Assembly: GCA_903889815.1 (NCBI GenBank)
Contig: CAISYX010000045.1
Span: 1 to 12,862 of the forward strand
Direction of reading: 5' to 3'
From: an uncultured Gammaproteobacteria bacterium
Lineage (GTDB): Bacteria > Pseudomonadota > Gammaproteobacteria > Pseudomonadales > Pseudohongiellaceae
Length of the DNA: 12,862 nt
Shown: in pieces, positions 6,517 through 12,862 of the stretch
Layout: every line of letters begins with the position of its first letter
Numbering within the stretch: the stretch's first letter is position 1
Position numbers and translations under genes: made by a program
The notes under the pieces: generated by a model
What the model was told of the DNA's origin: nothing
The model's database searches: none
Seen by the model: only the letters and a program-made list of their open reading frames with translations

Positions 6517-6803
6517 GCCTGTGGGAGCGGGCCATGCGCGCTAACTCTCCTTCGACGCTGCAAAGGCGCATTCGCTGGCGCTCAGCCAGGCCACGGGGTG
6601 CCGGCCTCCTGTTCAGCGGCATAAGAGACCGGCGCCGAGTGAGCAAAAAGACCTGAGGCTTTTTGCGACGCGAGGGCACCGCGGAGCGGCGCTGGTCAGC
6701 CGCAGAACAGGAGGCCGGCACCCCGTGGCCGGGAAGAGTGGGTGTCACTGCGTGCCTTGCAGGGCTGAAGGAGAGTTCGCGCGCAGGGCCCGCTCCCACA
6801 GGC
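6517..6803 (+). repeat. Full REP-bounded structured repeat (copy A)
   Basis: A 287-base inverted repeat with nested stems. The outermost arms (6517-6553 and 6767-6803, 37 bases each, two mismatches) carry inverted REP heads. Next come a conserved 12-mer GCATTCGCTGGC (6568-6579) and a perfect 26-bp stem (6589-6614 with 6705-6730), then GCGGC/GCCGC (6616-6620 with 6699-6703). An 11-bp middle stem follows (6627-6637 with 6687-6697, one G-T pair) and an 8-bp inner hairpin GCAAAAAG/CTTTTTGC (6643-6650 with 6659-6666). The core matches the copy at 11498-11720 at 35 of 39 (6615-6653) and 21 of 23 (6658-6680) bases. It may be a non-autonomous mobile repeat of REPIN type, a structured RNA, or both. 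Confidence 0.8.
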
Positions 6804-6834
6804 AGCAGTTCTCCACTGGCGGCCACCGATCCCA

Positions 6835-6864
6835 CAGACAGACACCCGCCTGATAGGCTATCCT
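6835..6864 (+). promoter_or_regulatory. Possible promoter and small palindrome ahead of yfbR
   Basis: CAGACA (6835-6840) and TATCCT (6859-6864), 18 bases apart, could form a weak sigma-70 promoter with a start near 6871. The -10 box overlaps the palindrome GATAG-G-CTATC (6852-6862). Both signals are short, and chance is possible. Confidence 0.25.
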
Positions 6865-6895
6865 CCCCCTGCGCCGACAACCCGGATATCTGCCC

Positions 6896-7492
6896 ATGAT
6901 CACTCGCCTGCAAAGCCACTTCTACGCCTACATCAGCAAGATCCGCTGGCTGCAGCGCTGGGGTCTCAAGCGCAATGTCATCAACGAAAACGTGATGGAA
7001 CACAGCTGGGAAGTGGCCACCATCACCCACGCGCTCGGCGTCATCCGCAACCAGCATTTCGGCGGCAGCATCGATGTCAATGCCGTGGTGGTGGCTGCGC
7101 TCTACCACGATTGCGGCGAGGTGATCACCGGCGACATGCCCTCGCCCATCAAGTACCACTCGCCTGCCATCACGCAGGCCTACAAGGCCGTCGAAAAGCA
7201 GGCCGAGCAGGAATTGCTGCGCCTGCTGCCCGAATCCCTGCAGCCTTCCTTTCGCGGCGTGCTGCTGCACGAGGAGATCCCCGCCGATCATCTGCAGCTG
7301 ATCAAGGCGGCCGACACCCTGTGTGCCTACATCAAGTGCAAGTCCGAGGTATTGGCGGGCAATTTCGAATTCTCGCGGGCCGAGGAAGATGTGAAGGCCC
7401 GGCTGGACCGCATCGAGCTGCCCGAAGTGAAGTACTTCCTGGAGACCTTCGTGCCCAGCTACGGCCTTACCCTGGATGAACTGCTGAAGTGA
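6896..7492 (+). CDS. yfbR: 5'-deoxynucleotidase YfbR (HD-domain phosphohydrolase)
   Basis: Metal-dependent phosphatase that removes the phosphate from deoxyribonucleoside 5'-monophosphates in the cytoplasm, part of dNTP pool control and thymidylate salvage. Its 198 residues match the 199 of E. coli YfbR and align along the whole length. The HD-domain metal and catalytic ligands are present: His36 (ENVMEHSWEVA), His71-Asp72 (ALYHDCGEV), Glu75, Asp80 and Asp140 (KAADTLCAY). Arg21-Trp22, which contact the substrate in the E. coli enzyme, are also kept. The start is the only ATG that fits the family; no clear Shine-Dalgarno sequence is visible. ppc starts 90 bases after the stop, with no terminator between, so the two may be co-transcribed. 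A full repeat element lies just upstream. Confidence 0.93.
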   Translation: MITRLQSHFYAYISKIRWLQRWGLKRNVINENVMEHSWEVATITHALGVIRNQHFGGSIDVNAVVVAALYHDCGEVITGDMPSPIKYHSPAITQAYKAVEKQAEQELLRLLPESLQPSFRGVLLHEEIPADHLQLIKAADTLCAYIKCKSEVLAGNFEFSRAEEDVKARLDRIELPEVKYFLETFVPSYGLTLDELLK

Positions 7493-7582
7493 GTCGCCCG
7501 TGATCCCTTGTCTCCCCGCTCTGCGAAAGCGCCCGCCACTGGTGTATTGTTTCTGCCCGAGGAATCTGAGGATAGTGATGTT

Positions 7583-10153
7583 ATGACTGATCAGGTCGCC
7601 AAGACGTTTGCCGAGCTGGTGGAGCTGAACTTCCAGCTCTACAACAGCCTGTTTCTCACCCTGCCGCTGGACGCCGTGGAGCAGACCGGCACGCTGCTGC
7701 CCCTGCTCAGCGAAGCCTGCGCGCGCGGCCTCGAAGACGGGCAGAGCCCGACCGAGATCGTGCGTGGCTTCTTCGAGGTGCACCGCCCGCACTTCACGGA
7801 AGAGGAGCAGAATCAGTTTCTCTTCAAGATCATCCAGTATGTCGAGCGTCAGGTGGTGCTGGTGGATGCGCTGGAAGATGCCTCCTACACCCGCATTCAC
7901 CGCATCGAGGGCAAGAGCCCGGTGCTGCAGCTGATGGAGCGGGCAAGGGACGAAGATCTGAACGGCAGTCTGCAGCAAATTCTGGAACACTTTGGCGTGC
8001 GCGTGGTGCTGACTGCCCACCCCACGCAGTTCTATACCGGGCCGGTACTGGCCATCATCTCCGACCTGACGGATGCGATCTCCCGCAATCAGATCGGCAC
8101 TGCCCGCGACCTTCTGCAACAACTGGGCAACACGCCTTTTTTCCAGAAGACCAAGCCCTCGCCTTATGACGAAGCCGTGCTGTTGAGCTGGTATCTGGGC
8201 AATATCTTCTACCCGGGCATCGGTGAGATAGTCGATCAGCTGGCCGAGTTCCATCCCGAGCAGGTGGCGTTGAACAAAGAGCTCATCACCGTAGGCTTCT
8301 GGCCTGGCGGCGATCGTGACGGCAACCCGTTCGTCACCACCGACACCACGCTGAAGGTCGCAGCCAAGCTGCGCTACACGATTCTGTCCTGCTATCACCA
8401 GAGCATCCGCGCCCTGAAACGCCGGCTGAGTTTTCGCGGCACCTACAAGCGCCTGGAAGCACTGGAACTGCAACTGCACGACGAGCTGAGCGGCGCGGCG
8501 GTCGAGACGCCGCTGACACTGGAGTACTTTCTGCAGGAGCTGGATGTCATCGAGCAGGTGCTGGTGGCAGAGCATCAGGGCCTGTATCAGGACCTGCTGC
8601 GCTCGTTCCGCCGCAAAGTGCAGCTGTTCGGCTTCCACTTCGCCAGTCTGGACATCCGCCAGGACAGCCGCATCCTCAGTGCGGCACTGGAAGCCGTCAT
8701 CGCCCAGCGCCGCGACCTGCTGCCGCCGCACATTCTGCAGATGCCCTGGCAGCAGCAGATCGACTGCCTGCTCAACTGCAAGGGGCATGTGGACAGTGCG
8801 AGCATGGACGATCCGGTGCTGCAAGACACCCTGGCCTCCTTCGGTGTCATGCGCACCGTGCAGCGACTGAACGGGCCACGTGCCTCACATCGCTACATCA
8901 TCAGCAATTGCCGGGGCGCGTCCGACATCGCCCGCACCTTCGCCCTGTTCAAACTCTGCGGCTGGGCGGACCTGCCTTTGTCGGTGGACATCGTGCCGCT
9001 GTTTGAAACTGTGGACGACCTGCAGCGCGCGGGCGAGACCATGCGCTTCATCTACTCCAACAAGCAGTACAAGGCGCATCTGGCGCAGCGCCGCAACCGT
9101 CAGACGGTGATGCTCGGCTTTTCCGACGGCACCAAGGACGGCGGCTATCTGATGGCGAACTGGGCCATCTACCGCGCCAAGGAAGACCTCACCGCCGTGT
9201 CCCGCGAAGCTGGCATCGAAGTGATTTTCTTCGACGGTCGCGGCGGCCCCCCCGCACGCGGGGGCGGCGACACCTATCTGTTCTATGCGGCGTTGGGCAA
9301 GAGGATCGAGAGCAATCAGATTCAGCTGACCATTCAGGGCCAGACCGTCAGCACCCTGTACGGCATTCGCGCCGCCGCCGTGAACAACATGTCGCAATTG
9401 CTGATCGCTGGCCTGGAGAACAATCTCTTCGATCGACCGGAGCGCGAGTTCGACGACGAGCAGCGAGCCCTGCTGGAGACGCTGGCACAGTCCAGTTACC
9501 GCTCGTACGAAGCGTTCAAGAAACACCCGCTGTTCCTGCCCTATCTGGAAGAGATGAGCACGCTGAACTACTACGCCATGACCAATATCGGCAGCCGACC
9601 CGCCAAACGCGGCGGCGCGAAGAAGCTGGCGTTCAGTGACCTGCGCGCCATTCCCTTCGTGGGCGCATGGAGTCAGCTGAAGCAGAATGTGCCGGGGTTC
9701 TACGGCCTTGGCAGTGCCCTGCAGGAGCAGGAAGAGGCGGGCAATTTCGACGCCTGCGTGCGCCTGTACCAGCGCTCGCGCTTTTTCCGAGCGTTGATTT
9801 CCAACAGCATGCAGAGCATGAGCAAGACCAATTTCCAGCTCACGCGCTACATGGAAAAAGACCCGCGATTTGGGGCGTTCTGGACCATTCTGCACGACGA
9901 GTACGAGCGCAGCCGCGCCATGGTGCTGAAGATCTCGGGACAGGCGATGCTGCTGGAAGACAATTCGCGCAGCCGTATGAGCATCCAGTTGCGCGAGCGC
10001 ATTGTGTTGCCGCTGCTCACCGTGCAGCAGTATGCGCTGATGCGCATACAGGAGGCACGGCAGAGCGACGAAGCTGAACATCTGGCGGTGTACGAGAAGA
10101 TGGTCATGCGCTCGCTGTTCGGCAACATCAATGCGAGCCGCAATTCGGCGTGA
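7583..10153 (+). CDS. ppc: Phosphoenolpyruvate carboxylase, divergent type
   Basis: Carboxylates phosphoenolpyruvate with bicarbonate to oxaloacetate and so refills the TCA cycle in the cytoplasm. The protein has 856 residues against 883 in E. coli. The catalytic motifs are present: TAHPTQ with His146 (143-148), GFWPGGDRDGNP (238-249), FSDGTKDGG with Lys518, GRGGPPARGGG (552-562), GSRPAKR (670-676) and LRAIPFVGAWSQ (687-698). Positions that look equivalent to the aspartate-inhibitor site (Lys748, Arg821, Asn854) are kept. Odd points: Asp551 stands where E. coli has His579 (FHGRGG), TAHPTQ replaces TAHPTE, and the usual C-terminal NTG is NSA. This looks like the HPTQFY subgroup I associate with Bacteroidetes and some gammaproteobacteria. 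I chose the ATG at the family start; the frame is open 25 codons further to a TTG. Confidence 0.93.
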   Translation: MTDQVAKTFAELVELNFQLYNSLFLTLPLDAVEQTGTLLPLLSEACARGLEDGQSPTEIVRGFFEVHRPHFTEEEQNQFLFKIIQYVERQVVLVDALEDASYTRIHRIEGKSPVLQLMERARDEDLNGSLQQILEHFGVRVVLTAHPTQFYTGPVLAIISDLTDAISRNQIGTARDLLQQLGNTPFFQKTKPSPYDEAVLLSWYLGNIFYPGIGEIVDQLAEFHPEQVALNKELITVGFWPGGDRDGNPFVTTDTTLKVAAKLRYTILSCYHQSIRALKRRLSFRGTYKRLEALELQLHDELSGAAVETPLTLEYFLQELDVIEQVLVAEHQGLYQDLLRSFRRKVQLFGFHFASLDIRQDSRILSAALEAVIAQRRDLLPPHILQMPWQQQIDCLLNCKGHVDSASMDDPVLQDTLASFGVMRTVQRLNGPRASHRYIISNCRGASDIARTFALFKLCGWADLPLSVDIVPLFETVDDLQRAGETMRFIYSNKQYKAHLAQRRNRQTVMLGFSDGTKDGGYLMANWAIYRAKEDLTAVSREAGIEVIFFDGRGGPPARGGGDTYLFYAALGKRIESNQIQLTIQGQTVSTLYGIRAAAVNNMSQLLIAGLENNLFDRPEREFDDEQRALLETLAQSSYRSYEAFKKHPLFLPYLEEMSTLNYYAMTNIGSRPAKRGGAKKLAFSDLRAIPFVGAWSQLKQNVPGFYGLGSALQEQEEAGNFDACVRLYQRSRFFRALISNSMQSMSKTNFQLTRYMEKDPRFGAFWTILHDEYERSRAMVLKISGQAMLLEDNSRSRMSIQLRERIVLPLLTVQQYALMRIQEARQSDEAEHLAVYEKMVMRSLFGNINASRNSA

Positions 10154-10172
10154 GACCTGAGTTCAGCAGGTC
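10154..10172 (+). other. Short inverted repeat after ppc
   Basis: GACCTG-agttcag-CAGGTC directly follows the ppc stop codon; a smaller palindrome CTGA-gt-TCAG lies inside it. No T tract follows, so it is a poor intrinsic terminator. The next 35 bases up to the transporter gene are AT-rich and could hold its promoter. It may instead be an operator. Confidence 0.35.
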
Positions 10173-10207
10173 ACAACAATAAACAATCTTCAACAGGCAG
10201 AGAGCAA

Positions 10208-11494
10208 GTGACTGATCAGAACAAGAACAACACACAGAGCATTGATTCAAGGAACAGCCCCCGGCGCGTCCTCTTCGCCAGCCTGATCGGCACCACCATC
10301 GAGTTTTTCGATTTCTACATCTACGGCACAGCCGCAGTGCTGGTGTTTCCGATGCTGTTCTTCCCCGGTGACAACGCGGCTACCGCCACCTTGCAGTCGC
10401 TGGCTACCTTCGCACTGGCCTTCTTTGCGCGGCCCCTGGGCTCGGCCCTGTTCGGGCACTATGGCGACCGCATCGGCCGCAAGGCCACCCTGGTGGCGGC
10501 GCTGCTGACGATGGGGCTGTCGACCGTTGCCATCGGTTTGCTGCCCACCTATGCCAGCATCGGTATCCTGGCGCCGGCGCTGCTGGCACTGTGCCGGTTC
10601 GGGCAGGGCATCGGCCTGGGCGGCGAGTGGGGCGGCGCGGTGCTGCTGGCCACAGAGAATGCGCCGCCTGGCAAAGAGGCATGGTACGGCATGTTTCCCC
10701 AGCTGGGCGCGCCCATCGGCTTCATCCTGTCGACCTTGGTGTTTGTGGTGCTGACGGCAGTGCTCAGCGAGGAACAGTTCTTTTCCTGGGGCTGGCGCGT
10801 GCCCTTCCTGGCGAGCGCGCTGCTGGTGTTCGTGGGGCTCTACGTACGCCTGCAAATCACTGAAACGCCGGCGTTTCAGGTGGCCATCGACAAGCACGAG
10901 CGCGTCAAGGTGCCACTGGTCACGGTTTTTCGCGACCACGGCCGCACACTGCTGCTGGCCACGCTCATGGCGACCACCACCTTCGTCGTGTTTTACCTGA
11001 TGACGGTGTTTACCCTGAGCTGGGGCACCAGCCAGCTGGGTTTCGCGCGGCAGGAATTTCTGATCATGCAGATCATCGGCGTGCTGTTCTTTGACGCGAT
11101 GATTCCAGTGTCGGCCGTGGTGGCCGACAAGGTGGGGCGTATCCGCATGCTGATCTACGCCACCGTGGCCATCATGCTGTTCGGGCTGGTGTTCGGCCCG
11201 CTGTTCGCGGCCGGTGGCACGATGATGGTGACCTTGCTGCTGTGTCTGGGCCTGGCCTGCATGGGACTGACCTATGGCCCGCTGGGCACGGCGCTGTCGG
11301 AGCAGTTTCCGACCGCGGTGCGTTACACGGGGGCGTCGATGGCCTTCAATCTGGCGGGGATTCTGGGTGGGTCGCTGGCGCCCTATATCGCGACGTGGCT
11401 GGCGGTGAACTTCGGCATCGCGGCGGTGGGCTATTACCTGGTGGCGGCGGGCTCGCTGACGCTTGGCGCGCTGCTGTTGATCGGCAGACGCTGA
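10208..11494 (+). CDS. MFS transporter of the metabolite:H+ symporter (MHS) family
   Basis: Inner-membrane proton symporter of 428 residues with twelve predicted helices, related to ProP, KgtP and ShiA. Visible family features: GTTIEFFDFYIYG in helix 1 (28-40), motif A GHYGDRIGRK after helix 2 (83-92), RFGQGIGLGGEWGGA (130-144) in helix 4, the second-half loop ADKVGRIR (306-313), and SEQFPTAVRYTGASMAFNLA (364-383), typical of this family. Family substrates are small organic acids, betaines and similar compounds; the substrate here cannot be told. The start is GTG with a weak AGAG-type ribosome site. It follows ppc by 54 bases in the same direction and may be co-transcribed or have its own promoter in the AT-rich gap. 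A REP head begins three bases after the stop. Confidence 0.9.
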   Translation: MTDQNKNNTQSIDSRNSPRRVLFASLIGTTIEFFDFYIYGTAAVLVFPMLFFPGDNAATATLQSLATFALAFFARPLGSALFGHYGDRIGRKATLVAALLTMGLSTVAIGLLPTYASIGILAPALLALCRFGQGIGLGGEWGGAVLLATENAPPGKEAWYGMFPQLGAPIGFILSTLVFVVLTAVLSEEQFFSWGWRVPFLASALLVFVGLYVRLQITETPAFQVAIDKHERVKVPLVTVFRDHGRTLLLATLMATTTFVVFYLMTVFTLSWGTSQLGFARQEFLIMQIIGVLFFDAMIPVSAVVADKVGRIRMLIYATVAIMLFGLVFGPLFAAGGTMMVTLLLCLGLACMGLTYGPLGTALSEQFPTAVRYTGASMAFNLAGILGGSLAPYIATWLAVNFGIAAVGYYLVAAGSLTLGALLLIGRR

Positions 11495-11497
11495 CCC

Positions 11498-11720
11498 GTG
11501 GGAGCGGGCTTGCCCGCGAAAAGATAGTGACTGTGATCCCGGCAGCGGCTCCCGCTTCTCCGCTCTGCGGCTGCCCCGCACCCCTCCCGGGTGCCCTCGC
11601 ATCGCAAAGAGCCGCGGTCTCTTTGCTCACTCGGTGCGGGTCTTTTATGCCGCTGATCGGAGAAGCGGAAGCCACTGCCTGCCGAGGTGCCAGCGAATGC
11701 GCGGGCAAGCCCGCTCCTAC
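11498..11720 (-). repeat. Full REP-bounded structured repeat (copy B)
   Basis: Second full copy, inverted relative to that at 6517-6803 and filling the gap between two convergent genes. REP heads lie at both ends in opposite orientation (11498-11520 and 11700-11720), each with a GCGGGC/GCCCGC hairpin. The conserved 12-mer GCATTCGCTGGC is at 11689-11700. The outer stem pairs 11541-11571 with 11649-11679 (27 of 31 positions) and is unlike the outer stem of the other copy. The middle stem CCCGCACC/GGTGCGGG (11575-11582 with 11633-11640) and the inner hairpin GCAAAGAG/CTCTTTGC are perfect. The end block CAGCCGCAGA is at 11564-11573. The gap has no other content. Confidence 0.8.
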
Positions 11721-12268
11721 ACGCCCGCGGCGGACTTGAGCGCCACTACCCGCAGTTCCACTTCACCCCGGTCGGACGTCAGGTAGATCGCATCGTCCTG
11801 GATGGTGCAGGTCAGCGCCATGTTGCGGTCACACAGGTCGGCCAGTGCAGTGGCGGAGACAGTCTCCAGTGACAGCACCGACAGCTTGTCGAAACGCGCC
11901 AGGGTTTCCTCGGACTTCGCCCACCACGGCCCCGCGTTGCGCGGCTGATAGGTGTAGATGAACACCGCGTCGGCGCGGCCGCAGGCCTTGCGGATGCGTT
12001 TGTCGTCGGGCTGGCCCAGGTCCACCCACACCGTGATGTGATCCGTCAGGTCCTTGTCCCAGATATCCGGCTCGTCTTCTGTACTGATGCCACGCGTGAA
12101 GGCCAGGCGCTCGCTGGCGTGCAGGGCGAAGGCCACCACGCGCACCATCATGCGTTCTTCCGTCTCGGACGGATGCTGCGCCAGGGTGAGCGAATGGGTC
12201 TCGTAATAGTGCCGGTTCATGTCGGAGATCTGCAGCTCCGCTTTCAGCACTGTGGATTTCATTGCCAT
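11717..12268 (-). CDS. yaeQ: YaeQ family protein
   Basis: Soluble protein of 183 residues, matching the 181 of E. coli YaeQ from end to end. Its structure-based family has a PD-(D/E)XK nuclease-like fold. No enzyme activity is firmly known to me; suppression of an rfaH haemolysin defect gave the E. coli gene its description. Conserved blocks seen: LAQHPSETEERMMVR (29-43), FTRGISTEDEPDIW (57-70), VWVDLGQPDDKRIRKAC (80-96), TYQPRNAGPWW (106-116) and TIQDDAIYLTSD (155-166). It follows the DoxX-family gene by only six bases, so the two form an operon. A weak GGCTGA precedes the ATG. The stop codon TAG is formed by the edge of a REP sequence (GTAGGAGCGGGC), so the last residues (SAAGV) may have been altered by that insertion. 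Confidence 0.9.
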   Translation of the reverse strand: MAMKSTVLKAELQISDMNRHYYETHSLTLAQHPSETEERMMVRVVAFALHASERLAFTRGISTEDEPDIWDKDLTDHITVWVDLGQPDDKRIRKACGRADAVFIYTYQPRNAGPWWAKSEETLARFDKLSVLSLETVSATALADLCDRNMALTCTIQDDAIYLTSDRGEVELRVVALKSAAGV

Positions 12269-12274
12269 GTCGGT

Positions 12275-12694
12275 TCAGCCCTGCGTCTTGCGATTGTCGA
12301 CGCTGAACGGGCCCGCACCCAGGCCGGCCATGGCCAGCAGGCCCGCCATGATGCCCATGTTCTTCACGAAGTTCTGCGTCTCGTGGCCGCGCTGCAAGGC
12401 GTCAGAGACATCCCAGAAATCATGCATGACGATGCTGATGACCAGGGTCAGACCTGCCAGCAGAAACGCAGCGATCTTGGTCTGGTAGCCCACGAGCACG
12501 GCCAGTCCGCCGCCCAATTGCAGCAGAATGGTCAGGCCGAGAAACACGGGAATCATGACCATGCCCTTGGAGGCCATGTACTCCGAGGTGCCCTGCATGT
12601 CGGTGATCTTGAGGATTGCACCCGGCAGGATGAAATACAGTCCCAGGATGATGCGGCCGGCGAGCGGGCAGAGCGATTCCAGTCTGGAGAGCAT
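12275..12694 (-). CDS. DoxX family membrane protein
   Basis: Inner-membrane protein of 139 residues with four predicted helices (about 12-28, 46-68, 73-90 and 108-126), the usual DoxX architecture. Family features include GLYFILPGAILKITD (18-32), LQLGGGLAVLVGYQTKIAA (58-76), MHDFW (90-94), and HETQNFVKNMGIMAGLLAM (104-122). DoxX-type proteins are linked to redox and oxidative-stress systems in some bacteria; a specific reaction is not known here. The frame is open 49 codons upstream, but homology begins at this ATG, which has AAGGA seven bases before it. yaeQ follows after six bases. Confidence 0.85.
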   Translation of the reverse strand: MLSRLESLCPLAGRIILGLYFILPGAILKITDMQGTSEYMASKGMVMIPVFLGLTILLQLGGGLAVLVGYQTKIAAFLLAGLTLVISIVMHDFWDVSDALQRGHETQNFVKNMGIMAGLLAMAGLGAGPFSVDNRKTQG

Positions 12695-12736
12695 TGCGGA
12701 GTCCTTGGTCTTGGAAAAAAAGGGGAGCAACGATGC

Positions 12737-12742
12737 TTTATA
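12737..12742 (-). promoter_or_regulatory. Possible extended -10 promoter of the DoxX-yaeQ pair
   Basis: On the minus strand TGCTATAAAG contains a TGn-TATAAA extended -10 box 42 bases upstream of the DoxX start. It would give a leader of about 36 bases. No good -35 box is visible, which is tolerable for an extended -10. The same stretch is followed by CCCC and seven T, but has no strong stem, so a terminator for the upstream gene is not supported. Confidence 0.35.
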
Positions 12743-12758
12743 GCACGCCGCCGCAGGC

Positions 12759-12862
12759 TTACCACATGAGCTCGTCGGGCACCTTGTAGTCGGCGTAGGG
12801 GTCATCCTCGACGCTGCCATCGGGGGCTTTTTGCTGTTCATTGCAGACGATCACCATGGCCG
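12759..12862 (-). CDS. DUF2058 (YaiL-like) protein, C-terminal fragment
   Basis: Partial gene: only the last 34 codons are inside the window and the start lies beyond its right end. The visible C-terminus, MVIVCNEQQKAPDGS followed by VEDDPYADYKVPDELMW, matches the highly conserved end DDPYADY-x-(I/V)P-D-(D/E)-LMW of the DUF2058/YaiL family, small cytoplasmic proteins with a coiled N-terminal half and no firmly known function. It reads toward the DoxX-family gene, 64 bases away on the same strand. The call rests on memory of the family C-terminus. Confidence 0.7.
   Translation of the reverse strand, partial: AMVIVCNEQQKAPDGSVEDDPYADYKVPDELMW

Larger units (their letters stand above)
6353..6895. 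other. Gene-free stretch filled by repeat elements
   Basis: These 543 bases between the small membrane-protein gene and yfbR hold no credible coding sequence. About three quarters is accounted for by a half copy (about 6355-6470) and a full copy (6517-6803) of the composite repeat, placed in opposite orientation. The remainder is a short spacer (6471-6516) and the yfbR leader (6804-6895). An open frame at 6663-6899 crosses the core of the full repeat and runs to the yfbR start; its composition (Pro, Arg, Ala, Ser) looks non-coding. Confidence 0.7.

Noticed and set aside
6643..6666. The GCAAAAAG/CTTTTTGC hairpin as an intrinsic terminator
   Set aside because: The T run is inside the stem and is followed by GCGACGCG, so there is no U tail after the hairpin. 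The same hairpin recurs in the other repeat copy.
6663..6899. A 78-codon frame inside the full repeat copy ahead of yfbR
   Set aside because: It starts in the conserved hairpin and runs through the REP end. The second full copy has no equivalent frame that I can support, and its composition is non-coding.
5666..8824. A very long minus-strand open frame (over 1000 codons) through DUF1415, the repeats, yfbR and ppc
   Set aside because: It lies antisense to three well-supported genes and crosses the repeat element. Its sequence (rich in His, Gln, Arg, Gly, Leu) is typical of antisense shadow frames in GC-rich DNA.
12700..12758. An intrinsic terminator of the DUF2058 gene, because of the seven-T run on the minus strand
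   Set aside because: Only a 4-bp stem (TGCT/AGCA) precedes it, at the wrong distance from the T run.

Overview
The window is GC-rich DNA from a gammaproteobacterium. The markers yfbR, yaeQ, yqaA, a DUF2058/YaiL-type C-terminus, DUF1415 and an AbgT transporter, together with GTGGGAGCGGGC-type REP sequences, suggest a Pseudomonas-like or related marine/soil lineage. I cannot name the genus. All genes look chromosomal and mostly housekeeping. There is no phage, transposase gene, tRNA, rRNA or CRISPR array.

Layout: (1) 1-110 is the right half of a REP-bounded repeat. (2) 111-2913, minus strand: an AbgT-family transporter followed by a thiolase, probably one transcript. (3) 2914-3506: a divergent control region with a nested palindrome and two operator-like dyads, then a small XRE regulator whose ATG lies inside the second dyad. 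(4) 3541-3984, minus: YqaA membrane protein. (5) 4117-5879, plus: DEAD-box RNA helicase and a one-base-overlapping DUF1415 gene. (6) 6029-6352: a small three-helix membrane protein of unknown function. (7) 6353-6895: 543 bases without a gene, made of repeat elements. (8) 6896-11494, plus: 5'-deoxynucleotidase YfbR, a divergent phosphoenolpyruvate carboxylase and an MHS-type MFS symporter. (9) 11495-11716: a second full copy of the repeat. (10) 11717-12862, minus: YaeQ, DoxX-family protein and the C-terminal end of a DUF2058 protein, which therefore lies upstream of DoxX and YaeQ on that strand.

The most interesting feature is not a gene. Two full copies (6517-6803 plus, 11498-11720 minus) and two half copies (1-106 and about 6355-6470) of a composite repeat share the same plan: a REP head, a conserved 12-mer, a copy-specific outer stem, a strongly conserved core with a middle stem and an inner hairpin, the mirror outer arm, and an inverted REP head. 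Between the two full copies, three core base pairs differ by compensated changes. The outer stems differ in sequence but remain self-complementary in each copy. That is the pattern expected of an element whose folding matters, or of hairpin-templated repair. In addition, four REP heads start within about four bases of a stop codon, always in the sense of the gene, and one of them supplies the stop codon of yaeQ.

Functionally the genes cover small-molecule transport and acyl-CoA metabolism (AbgT, thiolase, MFS), anaplerosis (Ppc), nucleotide-pool control (YfbR) and RNA remodelling (helicase). The only evident local regulator is the XRE protein, which may control itself and the divergent AbgT-thiolase pair.
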